Assembly (NCBI GenBank): GCA_016647705.1
Contig: CM028335.1
Span: 22,608,905-22,672,904 of the forward strand
Source: Eucommia ulmoides
Lineage: Eukaryota > Streptophyta > Magnoliopsida > Garryales > Eucommiaceae
Reading direction: 5' to 3'
Length of the DNA stretch: 64,000 nucleotides
Within the stretch, counting starts at the first letter, position 1, and the number at the start of each line of letters is the position of its first letter. Under the pieces are notes generated by a model. The model did no database searches. It was not told where the DNA came from and saw nothing but the letters and a program-made list of their open reading frames with translations. Position numbers and translations under genes: made by a program. Shown piece by piece: positions 47,075 to 59,171 of this stretch.

Positions 47075-48502
47075 ACAGCCCACCGCTTAGGCGGAGAATC
47101 CAACAGAAAGTTCTCCCAAGCCACCGCCTTATCCACCGCCGCGGAGAAACACTAACCGACATACTCTTCCGCCTAGGCGGAGGCCTCTGTACAATTTAGA
47201 TATTTATTTTTAGATATTTTGCCTATAAATATCCCCTCTCCTCCTCTCTCCTTGCTCCCCCTGGCCATTATAGCCCTTAAGGCTTAGGTTAGGATATAGA
47301 GAGAGTATGGGGAGTGCTCAAACATATCGTAAGGATAAGATCAACACACGGAGAAGGAGAATCGTTCGGTGGATGGTTTTAGCGGCTAATCTTCGGATAT
47401 CGGCTAAGTTCACTCGTTTTTCCTTTTATTTCTTATCTTCTACGTATGTTTGAGCATGTTTAGCCTAATTTCCATTGTATAAACGGCTATGGCCATAGGT
47501 TAAATGTGGATTATGTATGGGATTAACATATTGTTTATGAAAAATGCAGTTTTGGTTTAGTTGCGTTTCTTGATGCTTGTTCTTCACTGTTTTGAATGTG
47601 TTTATCATATTGTTTGTTTATTGTGCTTAGATTTATATATCGATAATACGGGGTTTGACAAATTCTGGATTCGGATTAGAATAAACAAACGCCACGATCT
47701 GATAACCTGGTCGGGGTTAGGATTTGGACAATCTATGACGTCGGGGCAAGACTCACGCGTTCTAGAGTCGTTAAGACATTGAGAAGGACTTCTTCATTGA
47801 TTCAAAATCGTGTATTCCCTCATCTTACACTTGGGAGAGGTAGCGAGGGAGTTTTAGAACGGAGATTATCGATAGGGTAAACAAAACGCATGAAATCTAT
47901 GACGTTAGGGCAAGACTCACGTGACCTAGAGTTGTTAAGACATTGAGGGGGACTTTTTCGTTGACACGAAGTCACGTTATATCCCTCATCTTACACTCGA
48001 GAGAGGTGGCGAAGGAGTTTACGAACTGAGGTTTTGTGCGCGATCAATGAGGTTGGGTCAAGACTCACGCAACCTAAGGTCGTTAAGACGTGGAAGGGGA
48101 CTTATTCGTTGACACAAAGTTGCGTTATATCCCCCGTCTTACACTCAAGAGAGGTGGCGGAGGAGTTTCAGATACCGAGATTGTCAAATACGTCGAACAC
48201 CATTATTGTAAACTAAACGATATCAAACGCGTTTAAGTAAATAAAATTAATCCCTAGATAATTCATCCCATAACTATCTTGTATTAGTAATTAGTATAGT
48301 TGAAGTAGTATTTTAGTATTAGTATTAGTTGATTAAATTACATTTTTGGTCGCCTAGATAAAGTCCGGTTATGACAATCGCGGTACTCAATAGTAACAAC
48401 ATCAATCCTTGTAGATACGATACCCAACCGAAATGTCCACTATACTAAAACTTGATTCGTACGCTTGTGGTGAAAGTGACAGCGCTTATTTAGCGGTCAT
48501 CA
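47075..48502 (+). repeat. 5' LTR of the ORF-less element (lacks its first 330 bp)
   Basis: Begins within the palindrome region; TATAAATA at 47224-47231; three tandem copies of the GACGTTGGG...TTACACTCGGGAGAGG block (about 47728-48180); ends GGTCATCA. Confidence 0.85.
47728..48180 (+). repeat. Three tandem 150-bp LTR units
   Basis: Each unit has ATGACGT-GGGCAAGACTCACG, a GTCGTTAAGAC block, TTCGTTGACACGAAGT, ATCCCTCGTCTTACACTC and GGAGAGGTGGCGAAGGAGTTT. The other LTR copy has them at about 51368-51830. Athila A and B LTRs carry a single unit. Confidence 0.8.
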
Positions 48503-48508
48503 AGCTTT

Positions 48509-48650
48509 TGGAACCATTGTCGGGGATTGGTTGTTGTCATATTCAGTTTCCGGCAACATCAACCAAGTTTTTAGCGCCGTTGCCAGGGATTAGTTTGTCA
48601 GATTCAGTTTTCGTCGATGTCTACCAAGTTTTTTGCGCCGTTGCCGAGGA
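48509..48650 (+). promoter_or_regulatory. Triplicated primer binding site (tRNA-Asp type)
   Basis: Three copies at 48509-48526, 48572-48589 and 48633-48650 of the site complementary to the tRNA-Asp 3' end, 63 and 61 bp apart. Copies 2 and 3 keep GCGCCGTTGCC; copy 1, next to the LTR, has diverged to GGAACCATTGTCGGGGA. Confidence 0.75.
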
Positions 48651-50471
48651 TTGGCAAAGGAGTATTACTATTGATATTAGGAGTAAATAACTTGATTTTA
48701 ATTTAGGCATTTTTGTATATAATTTTCGTTTGTAGGTTTGTTTTTGTTTTCCCACAGGATGCTTGAAGATGTTAGATCGACAGGTACTCTTGTATTCTTT
48801 TCATTGCAAAATCTCGCCAGTCTTGAGGGCATGTGTCGGGCCGAGGACATCAAACCAAGCATTTTTTGGGAGGCAACCCAGGGTCACAAATAAGTTAGAT
48901 ACATCTCCGTCGATCTGAGTCAGAGGCGAGATCCTCTCGCCTCCCAGGTACGTGTTCTAAACTTCCGTCTTCAATATCATGTTATATACTGTGATTGGGA
49001 TCGTTGACGGCTTGTTTTGGACATCACCTGTTTTAAGTTGGTGGTGATGTGTTAATATGTTTTAATATGTGTTTTAGTTAGCATGTTTTACTATTTTTTT
49101 TTTTTTTATCGTGTGCATGCTTGTTTAGGATTAGTTTGTTTAGTTTAGTTGTTGTTTTGTGCTAAGTTTTGATGTCATCTAGGCCTTTACCCGATGATGA
49201 CTCTATACCCTGATTGTTTTGAGGTCGAGCATAACGCTCATTCATTTGTGTTCTGTGTGCTTAACGTATCATCTTAGTAAAACTTATTGTGGATCCTAAA
49301 TGCACAAGCACGTAAACTCAATATAGCACTATCTTATTGATTTGAAACCGATTATCCATTAATCAATTTTGTGACAATATGAATTTTAGAACTTGATTTG
49401 GGGGAAATTCGAGGTGAAATCCTAGGCAAGGTTGTTTAGGAGATATAATTTAGGCAGTCATTTTGTCGCTTGAGCCTTTTGAAGCCTACCATTCAATATC
49501 ATTATCCCTCGTTACCCTGTCGAAGCCTAAAAGCAGTTTCGATTCTGAACACTTAACAAATACCATTTGACCGATAAAACTTCTTTCCAAACCTATATCG
49601 CTAAACTGAAGGAACAATTTGAGTGAATCAAGTTAGCATTTCGCTACTTGATGGGAGCGGTTGGGTTTAGGCCGAAATTTTAATTCGTTCGGTATTCGAG
49701 TACTCACTTGTCGTTTGTCGTTCATATTTTTGCACATTCCTAAAGTTGTAAGAATTCGAATACGTTTAGGGGTGTGTTAATTAATCATTTTTGCACACTC
49801 CTAAAATTGTAGAAATTCGAATGAGTTTGGGGGTGTATTATTAAAAAAAAAATAGTTTCTTTTTAACATGACAAGTGGGTACGATGTTCTTAAACGTTTG
49901 TTCAGGATTGTTTCTAAAAAAAATATGGGGTCTCGAGTGTGAGAGTGCCAAGCGATGTGCCTCGGGTAATGTTAAGTTAACGACGTTAACCTGTTTTCTA
50001 TTCCAAAATACCCTTGGTCCTTATTCCAAAACCGAACCAAGCCCTACTAATCTTCATGAACCTTCGAGCCTACATTAGTGGAGAATAGATCCCAGGTCAG
50101 TCGTATGGATTCCTAATACCTTAAAGGTTTTAGTCAAGAACTATATTTAGGGATAATCCCATCTAATCAATGGATAGTAGTATATTTGAGTTTAATCACA
50201 CACACTTAAACATGATCTAGAATGGCGCTTACTATTTTTTAACGTTGAAATTCTAGAACACCACATGGTGTGATTTATGCTTGAACTTGATAGAATTGAG
50301 GGACGATGAGGGAAAATCTTTCGGCCGGTAGATGATAGTCAAACCTTACACATTTTTTATTTTAGTGTTTTTCGTTTTTAGTTTTCAATTTAGTAATTAG
50401 TTTTTATATTTTCTCGTATTGTATGGGTGTTTTGCTTGAGGACTAGCAAAATTCTGAGTTTGGGGGGTATT
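48651..50471 (+). other. Interior of the ORF-less element
   Basis: No ORF over 70 codons of any family. 48800-48960 has the GTGTCGGGCC...GGGAGGCAACCC block usual after pol in Athila elements; 49180-50040 matches 11560-12340 of Athila A. It ends in the polypurine tract GAGTTTGGGGGGTATT (50456-50471). Confidence 0.7.
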
Positions 50472-52143
50472 TGATAGGTGTAAATTACCCCTATATTTTC
50501 AACCCAAATTTGTTAGTTTTCGAGTACGTTTATTGTTATTTTTATATGTTTTAATATATTTTTATTCTTTTTGTATTAAAACAGGTGCGTGGGGTGAAAA
50601 ATTATGAAATCGGAGCATAAACGATCAATTCGTATCGAGAACGGTCTGATAACGGTGGAAAAATGAGCAAGACGACAAGATTCTGCAAACAAGCGTACCG
50701 CTGCGGTGTCTAGACCACCACCGCGGCAGTGAAGATGCTGAAAAAGACCAAAGGCCACCGATGGACCACCGCCTAGGCGGAAATCCAGCAGAGAATTTGA
50801 CAGATGGCTACTGACAGCCCACCGCCTAGGTGGAAATCCAGTAGAAAGTTCTCCCATGCCACCGCCTTATCCACCGCCATGGAGAAATACTAACCGACAT
50901 ACTCCTCTGCCTAGGTGAAAATTCCACCGCCTAGGCGGAGGTCTCTGCATAGTTTAGATATTTTGCCTATAAATATCCCTTCTCCTCCTCTCTCCTTGCT
51001 CCCCTCGAACATTACATCCCTTAAGGCTTAGGTTAGGACATAGAGAGAGTATGGGGAGTGTTCAAACATATCGGAATGATAAGATCAACACGCGGAGAAG
51101 GAGAATCGTTCGGTGGACGGTTTTAGCGGCTAATCTTTGGATATCGGCTAATTATGTATGGGATTAACATATTGTTTATGAAAAATGTAGTTTTGGTTTA
51201 GTTGCGTTTCTTGATGCTTGTTCTTCGCTGTTTTGAATGTGTTTATCATATTTTTTATTTATTGTGCTTAGATTTATATATCGAGAATACGGGGTTTGAC
51301 AAATCCCAAATTCGGATTAGAATAAACAAACGCCACGATCCAATAACCTGGTTGGGGTTAGGATTGTGGACAATCTATAACGTTGGGGCAACACTCATGC
51401 ATTCTAGAGTCGTTAAGACATTGAGGGGGACTTCTTTGTTGATTCGAAGTCACGTATTCCCTCGTATTACACTTAGGAGAGGTGGCGACGGAGTTTTAGA
51501 ACGCAGATTGTTGATAGGGTAAGCACAACGCACGAAATCTATGACGTTGGGGAAAGACTCACTTGACCTAGGGTCATTAAGACATTGAGGGGGACTTCTT
51601 TGTTGATACAAAGTTATGTTATATCCCTCGTCTTACACTCGGGAGAGGTAGCGAATGAGTTTACGAACTGAGGTTTTGTGTGCGATCAAGGAGGTTGGGT
51701 CAAGACTCACGCAACCTAGGGTCGTTAAGATGTTGAGAGGGACTTCTTCGTTACACGAAGTTGCGTTACATCCCCTGTCTTACACTCGGGAGAGGTGGTG
51801 GATGAGTTTTAGATACCGAGATTGTCAAATACGTCGAACACCATTATTGTAAACTAAACGATATCAAACGCGTTTAAGTAAATAAAGTTAATCCCTAGAT
51901 AATTCATCCCATAACTATCTCGTATTAGTAATTAGTATAGTTGAAGTAGTATTTTAGTATTAGTATTAGTTAATTAAATTACATTTTTGGTCGCCTAGAT
52001 AAAGTCCAGTTGTGACAATCACGGTACTCGATAGTAACAACACCAATCCCTGTGGATACGATACCCAACCGAAAGGTCCACTATACTAAAATTTGATCTG
52101 TACGTTTGCGGTGAAAGTGACAGTGCTTATTTAGCAGCCACCA
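50472..52143 (+). repeat. 3' LTR of the ORF-less element
   Basis: 1672 bp, TGATAGGTGTAAATTACCCC start, CAGCCACCA end. Palindromes with cores at 50772, 50825, 50910 and 50930; TATA box 50968-50975; lacks about 100 bp present in the left copy (around 47414-47505). Confidence 0.85.
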
Positions 52144-52152
52144 AGTTTTTGA

Positions 52153-52662
52153 AACTGTGCAGAGGCCTCCGCCTAGGTAGTGGAATTTTCGCCTAGGTGG
52201 AGGAGTATGTCGGTTAGTGTTTCGCCGCGGCGATCGCTTGGGTGAACTTTCTTCTAGATTTCCGCCTAGGCGGTGGATTCTCCTCCTAGGCAGTTGGCTG
52301 TCAGTAGCCATTTGTCAAATTCTCTGCTGCATTTCCGCCTAGGTGATGGATTTCTCCTCCTAGGCGGTGGTTCGTCAGTGGCCTTTGGTCTTTCTCAGCA
52401 TCTTCACCGTCGAGGCGGTGGTCTGGACGCCGCGTGGTGGGTTTGTTTGTAGAATCTTTCCGTCTTGCTCATTTTCCACTGTTCTCTGACCGTTCTCGAT
52501 ACGAATTGATTGTTTATACTTCGATTTCATGCATTTTCACCCCACGCACCTATTTTAATACAAAAATAATAAAAACATATTAAAACATCTAAAAATAACT
52601 ATAAACGTACATGAAAACTAACAAATACAGGTTGGAAATATAGGGGTAATTTACACCTATCA
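52153..52662 (-). repeat. Inverted LTR start
   Basis: Reverse complement of the first 470-510 bp of the same LTR type: CCTATCA at 52656-52662 is the inverted TGATAGG. Includes the inverted palindromes (a pair with cores at 52265 and 52285) and stops at AAACTGTGCAGAGG, just before the TATA box region. Confidence 0.85.
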
Positions 52663-53680
52663 ATCACGAAGGTTGCAAGCCTAAGGGCGATTAAGACCCC
52701 TTCCCAGGGATTGGAGGCATCCTCCATCCCCAAGAACTCGCCCATTGATGATGCCCCTAACTGCATCCATAGCAACAATTTTTGTTGAAAATTCTGGAAA
52801 AAGATTATTCCTACCAGCTCCTTTCCTAAGAGGAAAACCATAAAATCTGTTTTCAAGTATTGCGAGTTTCACCGTGACCAAGGTCACTCAACAGACGAGT
52901 GATTCCAACTTCGAGAAGAAATTGAGTCCCTCATAAAAAAAGGGTCCTTGGTCATTACGTTCACAAAGAGAACGCAGGTTCCATGGAAAGCAGTCGTCGA
53001 GATGAGCACAAGGGTCAACCGAGAAGAGAAAACCGTGGCTGACCCCCACTGAGAAGAGAAGCTAGAGAATATGATGATGAGATAGTGAAATAAATGTGAT
53101 AGATGGAGGCCTTAGCCCAGAAGTGAGACCACTTCTTCCAAGAAGCGGCACAAGGGTAAAGCGAAGATAAAAGCCGATGAGGACATGTACAAGGTGAGTA
53201 CAATTGATTCTACCTCGCACATCGTCATATCCTTTAGTGAAGCTAATCTCCGAGGGATTTATACCCCCCACGATGACGCCTTGGTAAATTTGGGCCTAAT
53301 CAACCACTACAAAGTGGAGCGAATTCTGATCGACGGAGGAAGCTCCTCGAATATCGTTTTCAAATAGCCATTCGACAAAATGAATGTGAGTTCGGGCTTC
53401 ATGAGACCCACGACTTTTCCCCTTGTCGGATTTGACGGGGACGTGGTAAATTCTGTTGGATGGATCTCCCTTCTCGTCACGGTTGGCGCTGCGCCCACTT
53501 TGACTACAATTTGGGTCAAATTCCTCATCATAGACCAACTTTCTCCTTACAACACAATCATTGGGCGACCCACTTTAGTGGCGTTAAAGGCTATATCCTC
53601 CCTACCATCAATCAATGAAATTTTCTACAGAAATAAAGGTGGGAATGGTGAGAGGAGACTAGGAAGTTCCTAGATCTTAT
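52663..53680 (+). pseudogene. Tat gag C-terminus and protease
   Basis: KYCEFHRDQGHSTDE (about 52855-52900) is the Tat nucleocapsid-type segment, followed by LREEIESLIKKGSL. Then ISFSEANLRGIYTPHDDALVNLGLINHYKVERILIDGGSSSNIVFK (53230-53367): aspartic protease with active site IDGGSS, a form seen in plant Tat elements, and MNVSSGFMRPTTFPLVGFDGDVVNSVGWISLLVTVGAAP...IWVKFLIIDQLSPYNTIIGRPTLVALKAISS (53380-53600), the flap and ILGRP-like core. A stop lies between the two halves (53365-53367). Confidence 0.87.
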
Positions 53681-55021
53681 GCCAGAAGGACACTCAAGAA
53701 AAAGAAATAACAATTAATAGTTGGGACTAGGGATAGCGAGGTTGAGCTCATGACCTTGTCTGATCCCGGAGCCGTGCCTATCGATGATACTCGAGATGAG
53801 AAACCCCATCCACGACCCCATGAAGACCTGTTAGAAGTATCTATTCATCCCACTATTGCGGGGAGCACTATCCGGATTGACACCAAGATCAACACAGCCT
53901 AGCAGGAAGAATTAATGGAATCTCCTCAAGAGAAATTATGATGTGTTTTCTTGGTCCCACAATGAGCTTCCTGGGATTTATCCGAGTGTTGTCATTCACC
54001 GTCTCCATGCTGACCCTCGCCATCCCCCTGTGAGGCAAAAATGAAGAAAATTCCACCCAGAGCGTCAAAAGCTCATTGAGCAAGAAATTAACAAGTTAAT
54101 GAAATTTATCATGGTGGAAGAGGTGGAATTTCCCAATTGGCTCTCCAATGTTGTCCTCACACCCAAGGCTGGAAACAAATGGAATCTCTGTGGACTTCAA
54201 AGACCTTAATAAGGCGTGCCCCAAGTATTTCTTCCATTTGCCAATAATAGACTTGGTTATAGACGCAACAGCAGGGCACAAATGCTTCAGTTTCCTAGAT
54301 GCTTATACTGGGTACAATCAAATTCTCATGTTTTCCCTTGATAATAAAAATACCTCGTTCATCACAGATAGAGGCACCTACTGTTATAAGGTTATGCCCT
54401 TCGCCTCTACAACGCCGGGGCCACCTATAAAAGACTCGTCAATAAGATTTTTAAGGAAGAGATTGGATCAATGATGGAAGTCTACATTGATGATTTTCTT
54501 GTAAATAGAATTAAGGAACATGATCATATCGGCTATCTCCAAAATTATTTCGACAAGCTCTGAACCAATCACTTTAAGCTGAACCCCACCAAGTGCATCT
54601 TCGAGGTTTCGACAGGAAAGTTTTTGGGCTACATGGTTTCCTAGCGGGGCATTGATGCCAACCCAGATCAAATCAGCTCTATTCTCAGAATGGCCTCTTC
54701 ATGGACAAAGAAGGAAATTCAAATGCTTACGGGGAAGCTGGCCGCCTTGAACCGTTTCATTTCACACTCCTCAAAAAAATGCCTCCCCTTTTTCAAGGTT
54801 TTGCGGGGTAATAAAGCATTTGAGTGGATAGCAGAATGTGAGGCTGCTTTCCAAGAGCTCAAAACCTACCTATCCTTGGTGCCGCTATTGAACACCCCTA
54901 GGGAGGGAGAAGAATTATTCATGTACATCGTTGCCTCAAGTAAAACAATCAGAGTGGATTTGGTCTGAGAAGAGGACAAGATTCAAATGCCCGTATACTA
55001 CACAAGTCGAGTGTTGACTGA
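53681..55021 (+). pseudogene. Tat reverse transcriptase and RNase H start
   Basis: Linker with HRLHADPRHPPVRQK-like segment (53996-54040), then INKLMKFIMVEEVEFPNWLSNVVLTPK (54087-54168), VDFKDLNKACPKYFFHLPIIDLVIDATAGHKCFSFLDAYTGYNQI (54193-54325), TSFITDRGTYCYKVMPF, and after a frameshift MEVYIDDFLV (from 54473) with the catalytic Asp pair. 54690-55015: MASSWTKKEIQMLTGKLAALNRFISHSSKKCLPFFKVLR...AFEWIAECEAAFQELKTYL and MPVYYTSRVLT, the RT-RNase H junction. It is cut at 55021 by the next LTR; RNase H and integrase are not in the window. Confidence 0.87.
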
Positions 55022-56116
55022 TGATAGGTGTAAATTACTTAACTATTTTCAATCCGAACGTTGTTAGTTTTCGAGTATGTTTAGTACGTTTTAATATGTT
55101 TTTATGTGTTTTTGTCTAAATCAGGTGTTTGAGGTGAAAAAGTGTGTAAACGAATAAAAAACAATCAAATCAGATCAAGAACGGTGGAAAAAAGGTGAAA
55201 ATGTGCAAAGCCAGTACAGGTGCTGTAATTTCAAGGCTAGTTTTGACTATGATACAATCCTATTTTGGCAAAACTTAAAATATGTAAGTTGTATATATTT
55301 CTCTTATATGTCTATTGGTTTTTGAATCATCTAAATCGGAGTTCAGACGAAGAACGTACAGCCAAAACAAGAAAGTGTATAGGCGGTAAAAGTGCAGAAT
55401 CAAGCATAAATTCACTATTGTTCCACCGCCTAGGCGGAAATTCCACAGCCTAGGCGGTCACCCTGCACCTGTAAATTATTTTTTTAGATATTTTAGGATA
55501 TTTTTTGGCCCTTATCCTTCCTCCCCTCTCCATTTTCAAAAAGAACACTTAGGAAAACCATTTTTGGCATATTTTTGAGTGTTTTGGAGGAAGAGCTCAC
55601 AATCCGAAGGAGGAGATGTTGAAGAAGGAAGCGATCGTTATACGGTGTAATATTCAGATATAGGCTAAGTATTTTATTTTGTTCTTTTATTTATTTAACT
55701 TTGGTAGTTGTGAGCATGTTTAGCTTGTTCTTTATTGTAAATACGGTTATGGCCGTTAGCTAAACGTGGATTGTTTAGGGATTAACAATATATTTATGAA
55801 TATGTGATTATTTTGATTTCCGTGTTTTGTTAATGGTTGTTCTTCAACATTTGATTGTGTTTGCCATGTTTCTATGCATATATGCTTGTTTAGGTATATT
55901 GAGAATACGGGGTTTAACACTGGGGAGAGGTAACTCCTGATTTGGACTAGGGTTTAAACACAACGCAATGATCTAACGACCCGAGAGGGCGTTAGAAAGT
56001 GTGCAATCCATGACGTTGGGGCGAGACGCATGTGATTATGTGTTAGAAAAGGCGTTCGAGGGGGACTTTAGAGTCAATGCGAAATCACATATTTGCTCTC
56101 TTTACACTCGGGAGAG
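55022..56116 (+). repeat. Third Athila-type LTR (interrupted)
   Basis: TGATAGGTGTAAATTAC start directly after Tat coding sequence; possible duplication ACTGA (55017-55021), second copy outside the window. One palindrome pair (cores 55429 and 55449). The LTR is broken at 56116 by Athila B; the remainder must lie beyond 64000. The body sequence differs from the Athila A/B and 50472 types except for the palindromes, the GAATACGGGGTTTAACAC block and the GACGTTGGGGCGAGAC block. Confidence 0.75.
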
Positions 56117-57493
56117 TGATAGGTTTAAAATACATATATACTTCCAAGCTGAATTTACTTTTCTTTGAGTGTTTTATTAATGTTTTAATTGTGTTTTAGT
56201 TGTTTTTACATAAATCAGGTGTAGGGACGTAAACAATTGACAAACCGAGCAAAACGGTGGGAAAACAATAGAGAAAAGATACAAAATTGAGGTTTCAAGA
56301 CCAGCAGAACCTCCGCCAAGTGAAGTAACCACCGCCTAGGCGGATTTCCGTCAGAAGGTTAGAGTGCTGAAATCTTCCTAGGCGAAAAAACTACCGCCTA
56401 GGCAGAAATCAGTCAAAATGAAAGATGTTAGCCCTCCGCCTAGGCGGATTTCTAACCGACTTAACCTTCGCCTAGGTAAAGAAACTACCGCCTACGCAAA
56501 ATTCTTTGTTCAGACAAAAAAAATATTTTTTAGATCTTTTTGAAACCTTAGGCCTATATATACCCATTTCCCATATCTGAAAGTTGTTGTTCAAGGTTCC
56601 TAACCCTAATATAGTATTCTTAAGCTATCTTTGAGAGATCAAGGAGGAGGTTCATCATTTGGGCAAAAAGGAATCATTTACAGGTTAATCATTAGCGACA
56701 GTGGATCATTTCACTTTCAGATTTGATCGTTCTTCTTTTGTTTTTATCTTTGTAATTACTTTTCCATATCTAATGATGTTGAATCACTCTTGTTTTGTAT
56801 GGTATATAGCTAAGATCATGTAGTATTAGTTAAATGTTACTTAGGTGTTGTTGAAATCATGTAAACGCTAGTTGAATGAATTAATGTTACTTTATTGGAT
56901 GTTTGTCCAAATTCGATTGTGTTTATCGTTATTCTTGATATTATGCTTGTATTGATAAACCAAGAATATGGGGTTGGACACTCGAGAGAGGTAACTCCGG
57001 ATTCGGATTAGGGTAAACGCAACGTGACGTTCTAACGACCCGGTAGGGCGTTAGAACGTATGCAATCCATGACCTAGGGTCGTTAAGGCGTTGAGGGGGA
57101 CTTCTTTGTTGACATAAAGTTGTGTAATCCCCCGTCTTACACTCGGGAGAGGTAGCGGAGGAGTTGTAGATATAGAAATTGTCGAAATAAATAAACACCT
57201 TTATAGCTAACTAAATGAAGTCAAGTATGCATTATGTGAAAGAAATCAATACTTAAGTAATTAGCGTAATTTGAACTAACGTAATAGTTGTCATTTATCT
57301 TAATAGATTAAATAGAATACAAACAATTCTTGAAAAATTGGGATAATATGAGACTATGTCAATCAAAATATTCAACTAAATTACACGTGTTCCCAATGGA
57401 ACGATATCTGATCTCACAATCACTATATTAAAACTAGACCTCATATACTAGTGAGTAGTCATATACTTCGAGGGTATAAATCCTCGACGTACA
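56117..57493 (+). repeat. Athila B 5' LTR
   Basis: 1377 bp, TGATAGGTTTAAAATAC start, GACGTACA end. Palindrome pairs with cores at 56377/56397 and 56471/56491 (the last reads CCTACG). TATATATA at 56555-56562. Same layout as 1776-3251. The left target duplication would be GAGAG (56112-56116); the right copy is outside. Confidence 0.88.
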
Positions 57494-57499
57494 AGTTTT

Positions 57500-57517
57500 T
57501 GGCGCCATTGCCGGGGA
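57500..57517 (+). promoter_or_regulatory. Athila B primer binding site (tRNA-Asp type)
   Basis: TGGCGCCATTGCCGGGGA, one mismatch to the complement of the plant tRNA-Asp 3' end, 6 bp after the LTR. Confidence 0.88.
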
Positions 57518-57642
57518 ACGATGTTTTTAATTTGGTTGATATTGTGACCAAGTGGTTGAATATTAATCACGATAATTATTTAGTCTTAAATTTCATTCAA
57601 TTCATTCGTTTATTTGATTTATTTGTTGTAACTGAGCAGTGC

Positions 57643-59171
57643 ATGCGGCGTAGTAAAAGAATACGTCAAGAAAAAGAAGATCAATCTACTACTATGGCCG
57701 GTGGGGAAGAACATATCCAGCAACCGCCAGTGCCGCAGACATTCTAGCCTCCGGAACCAAAGCGCCCATAAAGAGTCCTTAGGGATTATTATGGAACATT
57801 GATGTTGGAGAACTTCTCCAGCATCTGGAGGCAACCGATCCAGGCAAACAATTTCGAGTTGAAGCCCGCTCTTATCAACATGGTTCAACAAATCCAATAT
57901 GGCGGGAATCTTCACGAGGATCCCAATGTCCATTTGGCCACTTTTCTGGAGATATGTGATACTGTGAAGATAAATGGAGTTGCTGAGGATGTTATCCGTT
58001 TGCAGTTATTTCCATTCTCATTGCGTGATAGAGCACGAGGTTGGTTCCAATCTATCCAACCGGAAAGCATAAACACTTGGGAGGACCTAGCTCAAAGGTT
58101 CCTAACTAAATTCTTCCTGCCTTCCAAGACTTCTCAGCACTGTGGCGAGATAGTGCAGTTTTGCCAAAGAGATTTTGAGCCGTTGTTTGAAGCGTGGGAG
58201 CGATTCAAAGATTTGTTGCGAAGGTGCCCTCAACACGGGTATCAGGATTGGTTTCAAACCCAACTCTTTTACAACGGGTTGGATGGCTAAACTAGAACAA
58301 TTGTTGATGCTACCTCGGGAGGATCGTTATTGTCTAAAACCCCGACTGAAGCTAATGCATTGTTGGAAGAAATGGCGGCCAATAATTATCAATGGTCGAA
58401 TGAGAGGAAATGGGAAAAAGGGTATTTTCTATTCAAGAATCTGACCATATCACAACTTTATCGGACCAAGTGTCCAAGCTCTCGGAACAATTGTTCGCCT
58501 TGTCTACTAAAGGTACTTTGTCAAGTCATGGAGAGAAGAATGTTGCAATTTGTTCTCAAACCGGATTTGATAATGAGTTTGAGGAATGCCACTTTCTGAA
58601 CAATCGAGCCTATACTTTCAGGCCCGCTATAAACATTCCAACTCATTACAATCCTGGACTTCGCAACCATGAGAATTTTTCTTATGTGAATAATCAGAAT
58701 TCTTTGCGGCCACATCCGGGATATAGAAACCAAAATCAGGGATATCTGATGCAACCCAATCGTCATTTGCAACAACCCCTGATGCATAATCCAAAATCAA
58801 ATTTAGATGAAGTATTGGGTTCGTTTATGAAGGAGATTCAGACTATTATGCGTGAGACGCATAACCGGCTGAACAAGCATGAAATATGGCTTGACTCAAT
58901 TGATACAACTTGTACAAACACCAGTGCCACAATGAAATCTTTAGAAACCCAAATCACGCAGCTTTCTAGATCCATCCAAGAGCAACAAAAAGAGAAGTTT
59001 CCAAGCAACACAGAAACCAACCCTAGAGAATGCAAGGCAATTCAGTTGAGGAGCGGAAGAGAAGTGGATGTGAGCAATCCAATGGAAAACAAGCCGGGGG
59101 TAAGTCATGAGATTCAACATGATGAACCAAGAACAAATGTGGATGTGGAAGTTGAAGAGAAAATCGAATAA
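57643..59171 (+). pseudogene. Athila B gag
   Basis: Starts MRRSKRIRQEKED. Stops at about 57745 and 57770, then a long open stretch: LENFSSIWRQPIQANNFELKPALINMVQQIQYGGNLHEDPNVHLATFLEICDTVKINGVAEDVIRLQLFPFSLRDRARGWFQSIQPESINTWEDLAQRFLTKFF (Retrotrans_gag), ...RCPQHGYQDWFQTQLFYNGLDG (to 58290), a stop, a frameshift, then the 253-aa frame 58410-59171 (SDQVSKLSEQL, ECHFLNNRAYTFRPAINIPTHYNPGLRNHENFSY, and a coiled-coil-like SLETQITQLSRSIQEQ stretch). Much better kept than the Athila A gag. Stop at 59169-59171, after which the frame continues into the protease. Confidence 0.9.

Larger units (their letters stand above)
47075..52662 (+). mobile_element. ORF-less Athila-type element with an inverted LTR piece
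   Basis: Layout: partial LTR 47075-48502, primer sites, coding-free interior 48527-50471, full LTR 50472-52143, then a 510-bp LTR start in inverse orientation 52153-52662. The first 330 bp of the left LTR are missing. The whole is flanked by ATCAC (47070-47074 and 52663-52667) and interrupts Tat gag. The interior matches only the region after pol of Athila elements, so gag, pol and the env-like gene were lost. Confidence 0.7.

Noticed and set aside
52081-52311. Arg/Pro-rich small protein with RLGG repeats
   Set aside because: It is a reading of the CCGCCTAGGCGG palindromes; similar peptides appear wherever the array occurs (47060-47150, 50576-50857).
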